A program made the translations under genes and the position numbers. From VRUE01 sp963764365 (GTDB lineage Bacteria > Actinomycetota > Thermoleophilia > Solirubrobacterales > 70-9), in the NCBI GenBank assembly GCA_963764365.1, contig CAVXSI010000022.1, positions 62,001 through 126,000 on the forward strand: DNA of 64,000 bases, in the 5' to 3' direction. Below the pieces are notes generated by a model. It had not been told where the DNA came from. It worked only from the letters and a program-made list of their open reading frames with translations, and searched no databases. This document shows positions 49,531-58,951 of the stretch, one piece after another. The stretch's first letter is position 1. Every line of letters starts with the position of its first letter.

Positions 49531-50936
49531 TCTTCTTCGTGCTTGGTCGTCTTGGCATAGGTTTCCGGCGCGTGCCCGATCACGGTCTTGCCGATCGCGT
49601 AGCGCTCGTTGCCGGCTTCGCAGCCGCGTCGCTGGCCGGGGGCGGCGGTGTTCGGGTAGGGGTTGAAGTGGAGGTGGTTCTTCTTGCCCGGGCCGTTGGC
49701 CGGGGCAGAGGCGGGCGAGCCCTCGGCGTTGGGGCCGTCGGGTGACTCGAAGCTGATCGCGCCGAGCCAGTTGGCGGTCGAGTTGTGTTCGCTGAAGGCG
49801 CTGGCGAGGTTGCGGAAGGCGAGGGTGAGGTAGTTGCAGGTGGTCTGCGCCGGGGCGATGAACTTGATCGCCGGGTCGAGCGTGTTGTTGGTGTCGATCA
49901 GCAGGTTGAGCCCGTTGAAGACGCCCGGCGCTTCCTGGAAGGCGAGCAGCGCTTCCGCGGTCGGGGTCAGCTGCGCGTAGAGCGCCGGGGTGCGGTTGAG
50001 GGCGGGGATGCCGGCCCGCAGGGCGGCGTCGATCGTCGGCGAGGTTTCGCCCAGCGCCTTCGCGCCGGGCTTCAGCGCGGTGAAGAAGCGGGCCGAGTCG
50101 TGGAAGAAGGGACGCAGCTGCGGCAGGTCGGCGTTGACCGCGTCGAGCGTCGGCGGGCCCTTGCTGATCGTTTCCTGGATGTAGGGGCGGGAGACGCGGG
50201 CGAAGGCGGCGAAGGTGCGATCGAGGGCGACGAACATGCTCGCCTGCGTCTCGGCGACCGGCGCGACCGTCGCCGAGAGTTCCTCCAGCGCCCGCCAGAA
50301 CTCGCCGAAGCGGGTGTCCGGCGCGACGATCGTCCGCAGCGTCGGCTGCGCGTGTTCGACCAGCCGGCGCAGCGAGCCGAAGGCGGCGTTGAGCTGCGGG
50401 CCGCGGCCGGCGAGGGCGTTGCCGAAGCCGGCCTGGTTGCGCTGGATCGCCTTCCGGGTCGGTTCGTTGAACATGTCGAAGAACTGGTCGATGTCGACCG
50501 GTTCGGGCCGCGCCGCCGAGAGCGGGATCGTTTCGCCCGCCTCCAGGCCCCTCGACGAGTTGCCGGGAACGATCTGCAGGTACTTCAGCCCGAGCGGCGA
50601 TTTCGGGCGGATGATCATCGTCGAGTCGGCGGGGATCTTTTCGGCGCTCTTGTCGAGGTGCAGCTCGAGCTCCGCGGCGACGCCGCCGTTGCCGGTCTGG
50701 ACCGGCTTGACCGAGGAGACGACGCCGATCCGCGAGCCGCCGATCCGCACCTCGTTGCCTTTGACCAGGGCGTCGGCGTTCGGAACCCGCGCCTGGAGGT
50801 CGTAGGTGGAGACGAACGGCAGCCCGTTGTTGGCGTTGTAGGCGAGGAAGACGGCGAGGAGCGCGACCAGCACCGTGACCGCGCCGACGATCGCCGGGCT
50901 GCTCGCCACCCCCTGTATGCCGCCGCGGTTCCTCAT
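49527..50936 (-). CDS. Mce-family protein, third of operon
   Basis: 469 residues from ATG 50936. Membrane helix AIVGAVTVLVALLAVFLAYN, MCE domain DLQARVPNADALVKGNEVRIGGSRIGVVSSV (outlined) with IIRPKSPLGLKYLQIVPG, then the helical tail with FDMFNEPTRKAIQRNQAGFGNALAGRG (outlined), a pattern shared by the Mce proteins of this operon. The C-terminal 80 residues (NGPGKKNHLHFNPYPNTAAPGQ) are typical of actinobacterial MceC/D-type tails. The start overlaps the stop of the frame-disrupted second gene. Confidence 0.87.
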   Translation of the reverse strand: MRNRGGIQGVASSPAIVGAVTVLVALLAVFLAYNANNGLPFVSTYDLQARVPNADALVKGNEVRIGGSRIGVVSSVKPVQTGNGGVAAELELHLDKSAEKIPADSTMIIRPKSPLGLKYLQIVPGNSSRGLEAGETIPLSAARPEPVDIDQFFDMFNEPTRKAIQRNQAGFGNALAGRGPQLNAAFGSLRRLVEHAQPTLRTIVAPDTRFGEFWRALEELSATVAPVAETQASMFVALDRTFAAFARVSRPYIQETISKGPPTLDAVNADLPQLRPFFHDSARFFTALKPGAKALGETSPTIDAALRAGIPALNRTPALYAQLTPTAEALLAFQEAPGVFNGLNLLIDTNNTLDPAIKFIAPAQTTCNYLTLAFRNLASAFSEHNSTANWLGAISFESPDGPNAEGSPASAPANGPGKKNHLHFNPYPNTAAPGQRRGCEAGNERYAIGKTVIGHAPETYAKTTKHEEE

Positions 50937-52455
50937 GGCGCCAGGAGGTAGTCGAGCAGGGCCTGCCGGGGACTGGCGGCCTTCGCCTGTTGTTTGGCGC
51001 CGAGGCGCCTGCTTTCTTCGAGCGACGGCGCCCGCGGCGTCGGAGCGGACCGGGACGAGGACGACGGGGCCCCGCCGGCCGCGGCCGAGGTGCCGCCGGC
51101 CAGCCGTTCCTGCATCTCCTGCACCCGCTTGAGGAAGGCGCGCTGCTGAAGGCCGACGCTTCCCCTTCGCCGCTGTTCGGGCCGTTGAAGTTGGCCGAGC
51201 AGCCGCTGGTCGCGGCGACGACGTAGTCGGTGCAGTTGGTCAGCGCCACGACCGCGCGGCCGAAGTGGCCGTACTGATCGAATTCGTTGTTGGTGGCGAC
51301 GCTGTTGTAGATCAGTTCGGAGAGGCCGGAGAAGCCGCCCGTCTTCCGGGTGCTGACGAGGAAGCTCGCCAGTTCGCTGGTCGGCTTGGCGCCCGAGATC
51401 GCCAGTTCGCTGGCCTTGGAGGCGATCGGGTCGGCGGCGTGGATCTTCGGCCCGGCGACTTCGCCGGTCGCCCCGAGCGACTTCAACGAGACGGTCGATG
51501 CGGCCGAGAACGGGGTCAGCGCGCGGGTCGCGCTGGTCAGCGAGGGGGCGGCCCTGCCGAGGTCGGCGAAGACCGGCGTGGCGGCGTCGGAGAATTCTTC
51601 GAGGCTGCCCATCGTCTGCCGCAGCTCGCGCAGGAAGGTGGGGAACTTGCGCAGCGACGCTTCCAGCGCGGCCCCGCGTTCGGAGCTCGCCTGGGCGGCG
51701 GCGCCGGCGTTGGCGAAGAAGCCGGCGACGCTGGAGCGCTGACGCGAGAGCGGGCCGAGGATCTGCTCCGAGTCGGTGGCCAGCTTGGCGAGCTGGTCGC
51801 GCTGGGCCGAGAGAATCCCGAACAGGCGGTCGGTGTCGCGCAGCACCGGGTTCGCCCGCTTCACCGCCTCCTCGATGTTTTCGCCGTTGCCGGCGAGGCC
51901 GGCGCCGAGTTCGTTGAGGATCAGCCGGAAGCGCTGCGCGTAGGGGAGCTGCTGGATGTTGTTGATCAGGTCCGGGTCGACGCTGGTGCTGTTGTTCTCC
52001 AGCGGCAGCAGGCGCTGGCCGGCCCCCGGCTCGCCGGACGGGATCTCCCGCAGTTCCGGCGGCGGCTTCGAGCCCGGCGCCCGCGGCAGGGTCGGGCGGC
52101 AATCGACGAACTTCTCGCCGATCAGCGACTGCGGCCGGATCAGGCAGCCGGCATCGCGGCGGAAGTCCTGAAAGCCCGGGTCTTCGATCTTCATCACGAT
52201 CACGGCCTTGCCCGGGACCGCCTCGGCCTTGCCGTCCTTGTAGCTGTCGATTTCGCCCGGCATCGTCACCCCGACCGATTCGATTTCGCCGACGTTGGCG
52301 CCGGCGACCCGGACCAGCTCCCCCTTGACCATGAAGGAGCCGTTGTCGAAGATCGCGCGGACGAGGTAGCCGCCCCCGCCGCTGCCGCCGGCGAGCAGGA
52401 TCGCGGCCACGACAACCGCCGCGACCGCCCCGCCCGCTATCAGCAGCTTCCTCAT
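50933..52455 (-). CDS. Mce-family protein, second of operon (frame disrupted near 3' end)
   Basis: Start ATG 52455 (MRKLLIAGG). Membrane helix, MCE domain with VRAIFDNGSFMVKGELVRVAGANVGEIESVGV (outlined) and CLIRPQSLIGEKFVDCRP, then a helical tail. At about 51165-51175 the frame shifts: the text continues sensibly only in another frame (QQRAFLKRVQEMQERLAGG ... ALLDYLLAP), which ends at 50933 in a perfect ATGA overlap with the next gene. The total length is not a multiple of three, equivalent to one missing base near the GGGG run (on the minus strand) there. The conserved overlap suggests a recent mutation or a sequencing error rather than a dead gene. Confidence 0.78.
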
Positions 52456-53804
52456 GGTCCGGGGGGCGCGTCGGCCGGGTTGCATTCCGAGGAGGGGTGG
52501 ACGCCGGAGCCGGCGAAGGGCGGCTCGGTGAACGGGTTCGAGCCCGGCGAGGACTGGGTGGAGCCGCCGGGGCAGGGCCTCCGCACGCCGGCCGATTCGC
52601 CGAACGCTTCGTACTGGGCGCTGGGCGGGATCGCTTCCAGCTTGCCTTCGTTGTCCTTGAAGATGTTGAGGTCGCTGAACTGGACGCGGGCGTAGTGGCC
52701 GTTGCCGTCGTAGTAGCCGGCGACCTGGCCGAGCTTGCCGAAGCCGTTGAAGATGTCCGGCGTGTAGGCGCGGGCGAAGTCGAGGCTCGGCTGGAAGGCC
52801 GCGATCCCCTGTTCGGCATGCGGGAAGGCGCGCCCGGCGCGCTGTTCGACCGCCGGCAGGGCGGCCAGCAGTTCGGCGCTGTCGTTGGCGAAGCCCTTGC
52901 GGGCGACGCTGAGCCGCAGGTTCCTGAACACCGGCACCGCTTTCGAGAGCACCGGCCGCAGTTCGGCCAGGAACGGGGCCAGGTTCTTCGTCGCCGGCTT
53001 CGCCGTTTCGACCAGCGGGTCGAGGTCGTCGAGCGCGGCGCGCAGGTTGACGAAGGTCGTGTTGCTCTGGCGGAAGACCGGCGGCAGCAGGCGCAGGGTC
53101 CTGTCGAAGGCGACGTTCTGCTTGGCGATCGCGCCGAAGGCGGTGCTGGCGTTGGAGACCGCGCTGGAGAGCTGGGCGCCGCGCTGGGCGACCGTGGTGG
53201 TCAGCTTGCTCGAGCTGACGACGAAGCGCCGGAACAGGCTCTGGTCGGCGTTGAGTTCGCCGAGGAAGGCGCTGGTCCGGTTCAGCGCCGGGCCGAAGTA
53301 CTTGAAGGTCCGGTTGGCGTCTTCGCCGCGGCCGGAGTAGATCGCCGCGTTGCCCCGCACGAACTGGCCGAGGCCGCGGCGCACCGGGGTCGGGAAGGTG
53401 TTGAGGAACTGGTCGAGGTCGACGGGCGTGGTGGTCGAGCCGAGGCCGAGCGTGGCGCCTTCTTCCAGCGCCGGGCTGCTGTTCGGGCCGGGGCTGATCG
53501 AGACGTAGTGGTTGGCGACCCCGGCGAGGCCGGTGGCGCGGATCGTCGCCGTCGTCCCCTGGTGCAGCTGCTGTTCGACGTTCACCGTCACCGCGGCGAG
53601 GTTGTCGTGCGTCAGCTCGATGCTGTCGACCGAGCCGACCGGGTGACCGCCGATCAGGACCTGGTTTTCGGGCACGAGCTGGCTGGCGTTCTGGAAGACG
53701 AGCCTGTACCTGTGGCCACCGTCGCCGCTGAAGAAGATCACGTAGCCGAGGGCGATGACGAGGACCGCGAGGCCGGCGACGGCGACGATTCTGGCTGGGG
53801 TCAT
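52452..53804 (-). CDS. Mce-family protein, first of operon
   Basis: 450 residues from ATG 53804 (MTPARIVAVAG); a longer frame to 53933 lacks support. Membrane helix AVAGLAVLVIALGYVIFF, MCE domain with YRLVFQNASQLVPENQVLIGGHPVGSVDSIEL (outlined) and TIRATGLAGVANHYVSISPGP, then a helical tail with VDLDQFLNTFPTPVRRGLGQFVRG (outlined). Opens the six-gene Mce series; each following gene overlaps or abuts. No YrbE-type permease or MceG ATPase gene is found upstream; instead an MmpL-type transporter gene lies 184 bp upstream on the same strand. Direct repeats CAAAAGCCCGG lie just before the ATG. Confidence 0.87.
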   Translation of the reverse strand: MTPARIVAVAGLAVLVIALGYVIFFSGDGGHRYRLVFQNASQLVPENQVLIGGHPVGSVDSIELTHDNLAAVTVNVEQQLHQGTTATIRATGLAGVANHYVSISPGPNSSPALEEGATLGLGSTTTPVDLDQFLNTFPTPVRRGLGQFVRGNAAIYSGRGEDANRTFKYFGPALNRTSAFLGELNADQSLFRRFVVSSSKLTTTVAQRGAQLSSAVSNASTAFGAIAKQNVAFDRTLRLLPPVFRQSNTTFVNLRAALDDLDPLVETAKPATKNLAPFLAELRPVLSKAVPVFRNLRLSVARKGFANDSAELLAALPAVEQRAGRAFPHAEQGIAAFQPSLDFARAYTPDIFNGFGKLGQVAGYYDGNGHYARVQFSDLNIFKDNEGKLEAIPPSAQYEAFGESAGVRRPCPGGSTQSSPGSNPFTEPPFAGSGVHPSSECNPADAPPGP

Positions 53805-53988
53805 TCCCCGGGCTTTTGCCGGGCTTTTGTCCTCGCCTAAGGAATTAGCAGCCACGGATCGTCGCTTGCGGTTCCCCCGCCTCCAAACCCAGGGGACAAG
53901 CCGCCGAATCGTATCCGAGCGACCACTCGGCACGCGTCCGGCCGTGCCTGGCTTAACTCGAAGCCAACGCGTTTCGCGCGATTCGGGT

Positions 53989-56900
53989 TCAGGCGTTGAG
54001 GCGCGGCAGCACCCGGGCCAGCGGGCGCGGCAGCCACCAGACCCGATCGCCGAGCAGCAGCATCAGCGCCGGCAGCAGGACGATCCGCACCACGGTCGCA
54101 TCGAGCAGCACCGCGACGGTGAGGCCGATTCCGAGCTGGCTGACGGTGGCGATCGAGGAGCCGGCGAAGGCGACGAAGACGGCCATCATGATCGCCGCCG
54201 CGCCGGTGATCACCCGCGCGGTCCGCTGCAGCCCGAACTCGACCGCCGCCGCGTTGTCGCCGTGGCGGTCGTAGTGCTCGCGCATCCGCACCAGCAGGAA
54301 CACCGCGTAGTCGATCGAGAGCCCGAAGACGACGCCGAAGATCGCGACGGCGCCGACCGCGTCGACGTAGCTGTGGCCGCCCAGCGGCCAGTCTTCGGGC
54401 AGGTTGAAGAGCAGGGTGAGGACGCCGAAGGCGACCGCGACGGTCGCCAGGTTGAGCCCGACCGCGATCGCCGCCAGCGGCAGCGAGCGGAGGACGAGGA
54501 CGAGGACGAGGAAGGTCGCGAGGGCGATTGCCGCGATCACGAAGGGGATCCGGGCGCGGGTGACGCGGCTGTAGTCGTTGAGCTGGGCGGCGCCGCCGGC
54601 GACCCCGGTGGTCAGCCCGGATTCGCGGCCGAGCGCGGCGGCGTCGCCGCGCAGCCGCCTGTTGAGGGCGATCGAGCCGGGCGAGTTGAAGGTGTAGCGC
54701 GAGAACACCAGCATCGCCGCCGCCTGGCCGCCGCCGCCCAGGTCGATCGCTTCCCCAGCCCGCTCGCGGATCCGCGGGCGCGCCCCGTCGAGGGCGGAGA
54801 GGACAAAGTAGCCGGAGTCGAACAGGCCCGGGGTCGTCCGCTGCAGGCGGCGCGCCTGGCGGGTCAGCTTGGCGTCGCTGGAGAGCACCTGCACCGTGGC
54901 GCGGCGCAGGCCCGCCTGCAGCGGCTGCGATTCGCGGAAGCCTTCCGAGAGGCCTTCCTGCAGCGCCCCGGCGCCGCCTCCGAGGCGGGATATGCCGCCG
55001 GCGAGAGCGGTCGCGCCCGCCTGCAGCCGGGCCAGGCCGCCGCCGAGCTTGGACGCCGCCCGGGCCAGGCGGGCGGAGCCGTGGGCGAGCTGCTTGCCGC
55101 CGGCTTCGAGCTGGTTGAGGCCGTCGGATAGGCGTTTCGCCCCCGCCGCGAGCTTCTTGATCGCGATGATCCCGGAGACCAGCCAGTCGGTCACCGTCTT
55201 CGCTTCTCCGGCGTCTTCGACGAGGCGCGCCTGCAGCGCCGTCAGTTCGGCCGCCAGGCCGGCGTATTCGGGGGCGTAGGGAGCGCCGCTGGCCGGATCG
55301 ACGCCGCTGACCGCGGCGCTCGCCTGGCGCACGGCCGCCAGCGCCGCGGCGTAGGCCGGGTCCCCCTTGCCGACGCCCATCGCTTCCAGTTCGCGCAGCG
55401 CCGCCTTCAGCTGCGCTTCGGCTTCCTGCGCCGGGGCGATCAGCTGCGGCAGCTTCGTGTGGGCGTCGTGTTCGAGCGACTTGCGCTGACTGCGCGAGCG
55501 GCGCAGCGCGTTGCGGCGCAGGTTGGGGGCGAGGCTCTGCAGGCCGAACTTGAGGTTGAGCGCGCCGAGCGCCGCCCGGTGCTGGGCGCCGGCGAGGCGC
55601 CGGGTCCCGTGGGCGAAGGTCCGCAGGGCGGCGACGGCGCGTTCGCTGCCGGCGGTCGCCTGGCCGAGGCCGGCGGCGATCGCGCGGGCGCCGTCCTCCG
55701 CCCGCCCCGACCCGTCGGCGAGCAGCCCCGCTCCGTAGCTCGCCTTGGCGATGCCCGCGCGCAGTTCGCCGACCCCCGACGCCGCCCGGCCGAGGTTGCG
55801 CCCGAGTTTGCCGAGTTCGGCCAGCGGTCCCGCTTCGGCGCCGCTGGCGAGCAGGCTGCCGACTTCGCGCAGCGGCGCCACCGCCCGCGAGACCTGCCCC
55901 GGGCCGACCACCGCCTGGACGCCGGGCTGGCCGGCGATCCGGTGCTGCCAGCGGCTCAGCGCCTTCAGCCGCTCCGGTTCGGTCACCGTGCCGCTGTCGG
56001 TCGCGGCGACGATCACGAACGGGGCGTCGAACCCGGGGCCGATTTCGCGCTCGATCAGTTCGAGGTCCTGGCGCGCGGGATCGTCGCGGGCGAGCTGCGT
56101 CTGGCTGGGCGGCCCGGTCTTCAGCCCCAGCGCGGGGATCGCCAGCACCAGCACGATCGCGCCGATGACCAGCGCCGCCGCGGCCGGTCGGCGCAGGGCG
56201 GCGCCGACGAGCGCCATCAGGCGCGATGAGCCGTCGATCGGCGCCGGCCGGCCGATCCGCCAGCGGTCGACGTTCGGGCCGAGCAGGTTCAGCACCACCG
56301 GCCCCAGCACGACGGCGACGAGCACGCTGAGCGCGACGACGATCGCCAGCGTCGCCGCCAGCGAGCCGAGCAGCGAGCCGGGGACCAGGAAGAAGGCGAC
56401 CAGCATCGAGAGCATCAGCGTGCTGCCGGCGAAGACCGTCGTGCGCCCGGCGGTGCGGCGGGTGGCGCGCGCCGCCGCGAGCGGCTCGGCTCCGTCGGCC
56501 AGCTCTTCGCGGAAGCGCGAGACCATCAGCAGCGCGTAGTCGACCCCGAGCGCAAGCCCCATCATCGTGCAGACGACGAGCGCGAAGGCGTCGACGCTGA
56601 ACCAGTTGGTGAGGATCGCCAGCAGGCCGCGCGAGGCGACCACGGTGACGGCGCCGAAGGCGAGCGGGATGGCGGCGGCGACCGGCGAGCGGAAGACCAG
56701 CAGCAGGACGAGCAGCAGCGCCGGCAGGGCGATCAGCTCACCCCGCTGGGTGGCCGCGATCGAGTCGTCCTGGATCGCCCGCGAGAGGGTCGCGAAGCCG
56801 GTCTGGGTGGCCCGGGCCGGGGCGTGGATCTTCGCTTCCAGCGTCCGGTTCAGCTCCGGCACCCGTTCGTTCACGGCCTGGTCGATGCCGACGTGGAAGT

Positions 56901-57240
56901 CGACGATCAGGATCGCCCGGCGCGGGCTCGGCCGCAGCCGCTGCACCGTGCCCCGGTCCCAGGGCGAGAGCGTGGTCGCCCGCGGGTCGCGGCGCAGGGC
57001 GCGGATCAGCTCCGGCCCCTGCCGGTCCAGCGCCTTCGCCGGGCCGCGCAGCAGGATCACGAACGGGGCGCTCTGGCCGAAGTGCTCCCGCAGCAGGTTG
57101 TCGGCCCGCGAGGACGGCGTGCCGGGAATGTCGAGGCTGGTCGGGCTGAGCTTGCCCTCGACGTTCGCGCCGAGGATGCCCAGCACGATCAGCGCCGCCA
57201 GCGCGACGAGCAGTACCCCCCTGCTCCGCCTCAGTCCCAC
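53989..57240 (-). CDS. MmpL-type RND transporter with long coiled-coil insert
   Basis: 1083 residues. Two RND halves with MMPL domains: N-terminal helix, then an extracytoplasmic porter domain (about 30-170), helices about 175-340 with GVDYALLMVSRFREEL (Asp-Tyr pair needed for proton coupling), a long extracytoplasmic insert (about 400-790) rich in Ala/Gly/Leu helical repeats (GAGLLADGSGRAEDGARAI, ARAASKLGGGLARLQAGA), and the second helix bundle with FGLSIDYAVFLLVRMREHYD. Exports lipids or other hydrophobic molecules using the proton gradient. It lies upstream of the Mce genes in the same direction and divergent (41 bp) from secreted paralog 3. A weak GC-rich hairpin after its stop (about 53940-53985) may attenuate read-through. 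Confidence 0.88.
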   Translation of the reverse strand: MGLRRSRGVLLVALAALIVLGILGANVEGKLSPTSLDIPGTPSSRADNLLREHFGQSAPFVILLRGPAKALDRQGPELIRALRRDPRATTLSPWDRGTVQRLRPSPRRAILIVDFHVGIDQAVNERVPELNRTLEAKIHAPARATQTGFATLSRAIQDDSIAATQRGELIALPALLLVLLLVFRSPVAAAIPLAFGAVTVVASRGLLAILTNWFSVDAFALVVCTMMGLALGVDYALLMVSRFREELADGAEPLAAARATRRTAGRTTVFAGSTLMLSMLVAFFLVPGSLLGSLAATLAIVVALSVLVAVVLGPVVLNLLGPNVDRWRIGRPAPIDGSSRLMALVGAALRRPAAAALVIGAIVLVLAIPALGLKTGPPSQTQLARDDPARQDLELIEREIGPGFDAPFVIVAATDSGTVTEPERLKALSRWQHRIAGQPGVQAVVGPGQVSRAVAPLREVGSLLASGAEAGPLAELGKLGRNLGRAASGVGELRAGIAKASYGAGLLADGSGRAEDGARAIAAGLGQATAGSERAVAALRTFAHGTRRLAGAQHRAALGALNLKFGLQSLAPNLRRNALRRSRSQRKSLEHDAHTKLPQLIAPAQEAEAQLKAALRELEAMGVGKGDPAYAAALAAVRQASAAVSGVDPASGAPYAPEYAGLAAELTALQARLVEDAGEAKTVTDWLVSGIIAIKKLAAGAKRLSDGLNQLEAGGKQLAHGSARLARAASKLGGGLARLQAGATALAGGISRLGGGAGALQEGLSEGFRESQPLQAGLRRATVQVLSSDAKLTRQARRLQRTTPGLFDSGYFVLSALDGARPRIRERAGEAIDLGGGGQAAAMLVFSRYTFNSPGSIALNRRLRGDAAALGRESGLTTGVAGGAAQLNDYSRVTRARIPFVIAAIALATFLVLVLVLRSLPLAAIAVGLNLATVAVAFGVLTLLFNLPEDWPLGGHSYVDAVGAVAIFGVVFGLSIDYAVFLLVRMREHYDRHGDNAAAVEFGLQRTARVITGAAAIMMAVFVAFAGSSIATVSQLGIGLTVAVLLDATVVRIVLLPALMLLLGDRVWWLPRPLARVLPRLNA

Positions 57241-57281
57241 CGTGCTAGTTTGGCGACCGGGGATTACGGAGGGGCGAGAAG

Positions 57282-58049
57282 ATGCGGAAGATTCTGTTAA
57301 GAACGCTGCCCGTCGCCGTGCTGGCGCTGCTGGTCTCGGCCGGCGTGGCGCAGGCGATCAAGCTGCAGATCGGCAACATCGTCATCGTCGCCGACGGCGG
57401 CTTCACGCCGAAGACGCTGCCGAAGCGCAAAGACGCGCCGATCAAGCTGCACGGCTCCGCCACCTTCAAGACCAGGGACGGGACCCGCCCGCCGCCGCTG
57501 CAGACGCTGACGCTCGAATTCGACAAGCACGGCGAAGTCGACACCACCGGCCTGCCGAAATGCACGATGGGGAAGCTGGTCGCGACGACGACCGCCGTCG
57601 CCCGCAAGAGCTGCCGCGGCGCCATCGTCGGCACCGGCTTCGGCACCGCCCTCGTGCAGCTGCCCGAACAGGGGCCGATCAAGGCCTCCTCGCCGCTGAC
57701 CCTGTTCAACGGCCCCGCCAAGCACGGCAATCCGACCGTGCTCGGCCACGCGCATCTCAACTACCCGGCGCCGACGACCTACGTGATCTCGATCGAGATC
57801 GAACGGATCCACCGCGGCCGCTACGGCTTCCGCACCGTCGCCCACTTCCCGCGGATCGTCAACGGCTACGGCTCGCCGATCTCGGGCCGGCTGACGATCG
57901 GCCGCGAATGGACCTTCAAGGGCAAGCGGCACAGCTTCGCCAACGCCCACTGCGCCGACGGCCGTCTCCAGGCGAAAGCCGAATTCGGCTTCGAAGACGG
58001 CAGCTTCGTAGAGGGGACTGTCTTCAAGCCGTGCAAGGTGCGCAAGTAG
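57282..58049 (+). CDS. Secreted protein of unknown function, paralog 3
   Basis: 255 residues with signal peptide LPVAVLALLVSAGVAQA. Same family as 43275: QIGNIVIVADGGFTPKTLPKRKDAPI, FKTRDGTRPPPLQTLTLEFDK, TGLPKCTMGKL, KSCRGAIVGTG, SPLTLFNGP, AHCADGRLQAK, KPCKVRK. The four Cys positions are kept. It is more distant from paralogs 1 and 2 (roughly one third identity by eye) but close to paralog 4. The upstream G-rich GGAGGGGCGAG serves as ribosome-binding site. Divergent from the MmpL gene with only 41 bp between starts. Confidence 0.75.
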   Translation: MRKILLRTLPVAVLALLVSAGVAQAIKLQIGNIVIVADGGFTPKTLPKRKDAPIKLHGSATFKTRDGTRPPPLQTLTLEFDKHGEVDTTGLPKCTMGKLVATTTAVARKSCRGAIVGTGFGTALVQLPEQGPIKASSPLTLFNGPAKHGNPTVLGHAHLNYPAPTTYVISIEIERIHRGRYGFRTVAHFPRIVNGYGSPISGRLTIGREWTFKGKRHSFANAHCADGRLQAKAEFGFEDGSFVEGTVFKPCKVRK

Positions 58050-58092
58050 GTCGAGTGGCGCTACTCGGTCGCCGCCCCGGGTATCTATAGGC

Positions 58093-58857
58093 ATGGGACG
58101 GATCAGGTTCGCGGTCGCTCTGCTGGCCCTCGCGGCGGTCGTCGCCGCGGCCGCCGGACAGGCCGGCGCGGCTCAGGTTCGGGTCGGCAGCTTGGTTCTC
58201 CGCGCCGACGGGGGGTTCACGCCGCAGGCGCTGCCGCGGCACGCCTTCGCGCCGATCGAATTCCAGGGCCACGGCGAGATCGCGACGGCGAACGGCTCGC
58301 CGGTGCCGGCGCTGCGCCGGGTTCTGCTGCAGTTCGACCGTGACGGCAAGCTGACCACGGCCGGCCTGCCGGTCTGCGCGGCGGCGAAGATCGCGACGGC
58401 GACGCCGAAGCAGGCCCGCAGCCGCTGCCGCGGCGCGATCGTCGGCACGGGACACCTCGGGGCCGAGATCTACCTGCCCGGCCTCGCCCCGGTCCACATC
58501 CACGCCCCCCTGACCATCTTCAACGGCCCCCGCCAGGGCGGCGACCCGACGGTGCTGATCCACACCCAGGCGACCTACCCGGCGCTCGAAACCTTCGTCG
58601 TCCCGGTTCGGATCGAACCCGCCCACGGCCTCTACCGCTACCGCACCGACTTCGAGGTTCCCCAGCTCGCCGCCGGCTTCGGCTCCCTCACCCACGTCGA
58701 CGTCAAGATCGGCCGCCGCTACCGCTTCCACGGCCGCCGCCGCAGCTACGTCTCCGCCCGCTGCTCCGACTACATCCTCCAGACCCACGGCCTCTTCAGC
58801 TTCGCCGACGGCACGATCGTCAGCGGCGACGTCTTCCGCTACTGCCGCCCCACCTAG
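58093..58857 (+). CDS. Secreted protein of unknown function, paralog 4
   Basis: 254 residues with signal peptide ALLALAAVVAAAAGQAGAA. Same layout as paralog 3: VGSLVLRADGGFTPQALPRH, LLQFDRDGKLTTAGLPVC, SRCRGAIVGTGHLG, APLTIFNGP, VEVPQ-like segment here FEVPQLAAGFGS, SARCSDYIL, FRYCRPT. The four Cys are conserved and the C-terminal one is shifted. 43 bp after paralog 3, same strand, so probably co-transcribed. tRNA-Lys follows 21 bp after its stop with its own TATAAT box. Confidence 0.72.
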   Translation: MGRIRFAVALLALAAVVAAAAGQAGAAQVRVGSLVLRADGGFTPQALPRHAFAPIEFQGHGEIATANGSPVPALRRVLLQFDRDGKLTTAGLPVCAAAKIATATPKQARSRCRGAIVGTGHLGAEIYLPGLAPVHIHAPLTIFNGPRQGGDPTVLIHTQATYPALETFVVPVRIEPAHGLYRYRTDFEVPQLAAGFGSLTHVDVKIGRRYRFHGRRRSYVSARCSDYILQTHGLFSFADGTIVSGDVFRYCRPT

Positions 58858-58862
58858 CTTCC

Positions 58863-58868
58863 TATAAT
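58863..58868 (+). promoter_or_regulatory. -10 box of tRNA-Lys
   Basis: TATAAT, a consensus hexamer, 10 bases before the first base of tRNA-Lys. Confidence 0.6.
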
Positions 58869-58878
58869 CCTCGACCCG

Positions 58879-58951
58879 GGGCCGTTAGCTCAGTTGGTAG
58901 AGCAGGAGACTCTTAATCTCAAGGTCGTAGGTTCGATCCCTACACGGCCCA
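58879..58951 (+). tRNA. tRNA-Lys (anticodon CTT)
   Basis: Cloverleaf of 73 bases: acceptor GGGCCGT/ACGGCCC, D stem GCTC/GAGC, anticodon loop CTCTTAA with CTT, T arm GTAGG-TTCGATC-CCTAC, discriminator A. CCA is not encoded. Its last 12 bases overlap the 3' end of the ATPase gene on the other strand. Confidence 0.95.

Noticed and set aside
48031..52485. 1484-codon open frame on the minus strand covering three mce genes
   Set aside because: It follows one mce gene past its frame break and then reads a neighbouring gene in the wrong phase as Arg/Pro/Ala-rich sequence. GC-rich codon bias keeps such frames open; the separate mce frames have MCE motifs and ATGA junctions.
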